Shown one piece after another: positions 61,561 to 64,000 of a DNA stretch of 64,000 nucleotides. The position numbers were made by a program, and so were the translations under genes. Every line of letters starts with the position of its first letter. The stretch's first letter is position 1. The DNA is taken from the NCBI RefSeq assembly GCF_013112225.1, contig NZ_JABFHI010000001.1:1-64000 (forward strand). Direction: 5' to 3'. A model generated the notes under the pieces. It was not told the DNA's origin. It searched no databases and saw only the letters and a list, made by a program, of their open reading frames with translations. Source of the stretch: Vreelandella azerica (GTDB lineage: Bacteria; Pseudomonadota; Gammaproteobacteria; Pseudomonadales; Halomonadaceae).

Positions 61561-61808
61561 AACTTTTGGAATTTCTGAAACGCGAACGTAAGAAATCCGC
61601 GTCAGTGGCCAAAGAGCGTTTGCAAATCATCGTTGCACATCAGCGCAGCCAGCGTGGCCAGCCGGATTATATGCCTATGCTGGAAAAAGAGCTGGTTGAA
61701 GTGATTCGCCGCTATGTCCAGATTGACGATGATGCCGTCCAGATTAGCCTGGACAGTGAAGATAACTGTTCAGTGCTTGAGCTCAACGTTACGCTGCCCA
61801 AGTCATAA
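61557..61808 (+). CDS. minE: Division topological factor MinE
   Basis: An 83-residue protein with the N-terminal membrane and MinD-binding stretch [20 protein letters not shown], the [12 protein letters not shown] strand, and the dimer domain to the end ([10 protein letters not shown]). It starts inside the minD stop (ATGA) and so is translationally coupled. MinE sets MinCD oscillation. No oddities. Confidence 0.95.
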   Translation: MKLLEFLKRERKKSASVAKERLQIIVAHQRSQRGQPDYMPMLEKELVEVIRRYVQIDDDAVQISLDSEDNCSVLELNVTLPKS

Positions 61809-61867
61809 ACAATTCAGATAGATAATTCACAATAACGATTCACGATCGACGCGGAGTATGGTTTTTC

Positions 61868-63364
61868 ATGGCGCCTAACCAGACGGTTCCCAGCAGTTTT
61901 CTCTGGCATGACTATGAAACCTTCGGCGCAGATACCCGGCGTGATCGACCGGCTCAGTTTGCCGCCATCCGCACGGATGGGGCGCTAAATGAAATTGGCG
62001 AGCCGATAGAGCTTTACTGTAAACCGGCGGATGATTACCTGCCCCACCCGACCGCTTGTCTGATTACCGGTATTACGCCGCAAAAAGCCCAGCGACGTGG
62101 TTTGCCGGAAGCCGAGTTTGCCAGTGAAGTATTAAGCTGCATGAGTGTGCCAGGCACCTGTGTGGTGGGGTATAACAGCCTGCGCTTTGATGATGAAATC
62201 TCGCGTCATCTTTTTTACCGCAACCTGCTCGACCCTTATGCCCGAGAATGGCAGAACGGTAACTCCCGTTGGGATTTGATTGATGTAGTTCGAGCCTTTT
62301 ATGCATTGCGCCCGGAAGGCATTGAGTGGCCATTGCGGGAAGATGGTGCGCCGAGTTTTAAGCTTGAAGACCTGACGGCGGCTAATGGCATAGAACATGC
62401 CGGTGCTCATGATGCTCTGGCCGATGTGCGGGCGACAATCGCCTTGGCAAGAAAGCTGCGCGAATGCAATGCCAAGCTGTTTGGTTACCTGTTGGGCTTG
62501 CGTGGCAAGCGAGCGGTGAGCAAGCTTCTGGATATCCCCCATGCCAAGCCGCTGGTGCATATCTCCCGCCGTTACCCGGCCAGCCGCGCCTGTAGTGCTC
62601 TGGTAATGCCGTTGGCTGAGCATCCCACCAACCCCAACGGGGTGATTGTCTATGACCTGAGCATTGACCCAGGCGAATTGTTGAACCTGTCAGCTGAGCA
62701 GGTGCGCGAGCGAGTGTTTGTCAGCCAGCAGGATCTGGCTGAAGGCGAGACGCGCATTCCGCTCAAGGTTATTCATATCAACCGTTGTCCGGTGGTGTTC
62801 CCGGCGGGGGCGCTGAAGGATGTGGAAGGGCCGCATCAGGGTGAATATGGCACCCTGGTCAAGCGGCTGGGGCTGGATGTTGATGCCTGCCGCCAGCATT
62901 GGAAAACGCTTAATGCACAAAAGACGCAGGTGGCCAGTAAGGTGGCTGAAGTATTTCGGCAGACGTTTGCCGATGAGCCCCATGATCCGGATCTGATGCT
63001 GTATAGCGGCGCTTTCTTTTCTGCCGCAGATCGTCAGGCGATGGAGCGTGTGCGCAGTCTGTCTCCCTGGGATCTGGTGGGCCAGCGGTTTGCCTTTCAG
63101 GATCCGCGTCTGGAAGAAATGCTGTTTCGCTATCGGGCCCGCAGCTATCCGCATACCCTGGAAGGCGAGGAGCTGGCCCAATGGGAGGCGTTTCGCTGGT
63201 CACGCTTGAATGATCCGGCGCTGGCAGGGTTCACCCTGAAAGACTTTGCCCGCGAAATCGAACGCTACAATCACCAGTCATTGGATGACCATCAGCGCCA
63301 GATTCTTGAAGAAGTGGTGATGTATGTGGAATCCATCCTGCCCGCCCAGGCATTTGATGCCTGA
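61868..63364 (+). CDS. sbcB: Exodeoxyribonuclease I
   Basis: A 498-residue protein closely following E. coli ExoI. The DEDDh exonuclease domain has FLWHDYETFGADTRRDRPAQ (Asp and Glu), VVGYNSLRFDDEISR, WDLIDVVRAFYALRPEGI, and NGIEHAGAHDALADVRAT (His and Asp). The ExoI-specific helical C-terminal half follows. It degrades single-stranded DNA 3' to 5' and acts in mismatch repair and recombination. It is transcribed after minE but with its own 59-base gap. Confidence 0.95.
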   Translation: MAPNQTVPSSFLWHDYETFGADTRRDRPAQFAAIRTDGALNEIGEPIELYCKPADDYLPHPTACLITGITPQKAQRRGLPEAEFASEVLSCMSVPGTCVVGYNSLRFDDEISRHLFYRNLLDPYAREWQNGNSRWDLIDVVRAFYALRPEGIEWPLREDGAPSFKLEDLTAANGIEHAGAHDALADVRATIALARKLRECNAKLFGYLLGLRGKRAVSKLLDIPHAKPLVHISRRYPASRACSALVMPLAEHPTNPNGVIVYDLSIDPGELLNLSAEQVRERVFVSQQDLAEGETRIPLKVIHINRCPVVFPAGALKDVEGPHQGEYGTLVKRLGLDVDACRQHWKTLNAQKTQVASKVAEVFRQTFADEPHDPDLMLYSGAFFSAADRQAMERVRSLSPWDLVGQRFAFQDPRLEEMLFRYRARSYPHTLEGEELAQWEAFRWSRLNDPALAGFTLKDFAREIERYNHQSLDDHQRQILEEVVMYVESILPAQAFDA

Positions 63365-63387
63365 GCGGGCAAGATGACCCTCAAGGG

Positions 63388-64000
63388 TTAGCGTGGGAAA
63401 GGTGTCAGCATTTCACGAAACTCGCTGATATCACTTTTCATATCCTCGGGGTCAAAGCGTATATCCAGCTGGCGCTTGCGCAGCGTTGACCACACCTTGC
63501 GTAGCTCGTCTGCGCTTATATCCAGCGCCAGTTGAGCGCGCTGCTCGCGGCGGTTGAACACCACCTCATCCAGTGCGGTGGCTTGCCAGTGACGGTTAGC
63601 GAGCGCCCCAAGTCGGGTATCCCGTTGTGTAAGCCGTTCAAACACGGCTTGGCGATAGGGTGCGAGTGCTTCGTCATCCAGCTCCTCCAGGCGTTCATCG
63701 GTCCCTTGCAGGAAAGCATCCATGCGCTCGGCAATCGTGGCGCTTGGGGTTTCCGGGGATTGAACAATCATGGCAAGCCCTGGGGCTTCAAGCAGCGGTG
63801 AGTAACCAGCATTGACGATATAGCCAAGCTGCTCTTCTGTACGCAAGCGCTGATAAAACGGCGTTTCCAGCCATTGGGCCAAGACGCTCACGGCTGCCTG
63901 TTGGCGCAGCGAGGTGTCGTTGCCTTGCAGGTAACGCAGTACCAGTGATTCGTCGCGGGTACTGTCCGGGCGCAGAACGCTGGCACCTGTCTTGACTTGA
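63388..64000 (-). CDS. C-terminal part of an M16-family (pitrilysin-like) peptidase
   Basis: The frame is open from the window edge to the stop at 63388, about 203 residues. TPFYQRLRTEEQLGYIVNAG is the RxxxQLGY segment of the inactive C-terminal half of M16 peptidases such as protease III and PqqF. The zinc-binding HxxEH half would be beyond the edge. It is convergent with sbcB. Confidence 0.85.
   Translation of the reverse strand, partial: QVKTGASVLRPDSTRDESLVLRYLQGNDTSLRQQAAVSVLAQWLETPFYQRLRTEEQLGYIVNAGYSPLLEAPGLAMIVQSPETPSATIAERMDAFLQGTDERLEELDDEALAPYRQAVFERLTQRDTRLGALANRHWQATALDEVVFNRREQRAQLALDISADELRKVWSTLRKRQLDIRFDPEDMKSDISEFREMLTPFPR

Overview
The window looks like a gammaproteobacterial chromosome, probably Halomonadaceae or a relative. 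The right flank carries phaB-like acetoacetyl-CoA reductase, a large DUF349 protein, minCDE, sbcB (exonuclease I) and an M16 peptidase, and the island carries an ArfA-like ribosome-rescue factor. The genus is inference. Everything left of an initiator tRNA-fMet (55304..55380) is accessory. Next to that tRNA sit a tyrosine integrase, a small DNA-binding protein and a divergent Cro/C1-type regulator, so positions 1 to about 55300 read as one integrative island. Its left end is not recognisable in the window.

Layout. 1-6.1 kb: an inverted repeat (1..990 and 5001..6043) of a gamma-glutamylcyclotransferase / poly-gamma-glutamate hydrolase pair. It encloses a WYL regulator, a peptidase-like paralogue with a lost catalytic Glu, ArfA, a PcfJ-like protein and a HELIH protein. 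6.1-11.9 kb: variable cargo between direct repeats of a pRiA4b ORF-3-like gene, with IS3 and IS5 scraps and an AT-rich coiled-coil/lipoprotein cassette. 11.9-15.8 kb: a membrane protein, an unknown protein and a PPP phosphatase, divergent from an ADP-ribosylglycohydrolase. 15.9-19.4 kb: a NERD-UvrD protein coupled to a DUF262/HNH (GmrSD-like) protein. 19.7-20.8 kb: a complete IS630 element. 21.1-44.5 kb: a large defence-type operon. It has an SNF2 helicase, a type IIG-like adenine methylase, an AT-rich insert (TerB-like, Cys-cluster, three dynamin-like GTPases, a membrane coiled coil, a JAB peptidase), a giant DUF1998 helicase-nuclease, a RelE-like/UvrD fusion and a truncated endonuclease. 44.4-53.3 kb: tandem AAA+ ATPase, WYL regulator, LRR-like protein, MoxR ATPase, metallopeptidase-VWA protein and a YhaM-like HD protein.

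The main discovery is a shared regulatory palindrome, consensus CGACAT-N3-ATGTCG (always 15 bp). It occurs at eight intergenic places: 2710, 4324, 7306, 14782, 21070, 46683, 47816 and 49847. These precede or divide the AAA/WYL/MoxR/VWA genes, the PcfJ/HELIH genes, the phosphatase/ADP-ribosylglycohydrolase pair and two cargo operons, including the 23-kb defence operon. I infer that the island is one regulon, probably controlled by one or both WYL proteins, with defence cargo captured behind a common promoter-operator.

Sequence quality: many genes are split by single-base shifts, mostly in homopolymers, including chromosomal minC and minD. I read these as sequencing indels and annotate the genes as single units, noting each break. 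Pseudogene calls rest on other evidence.
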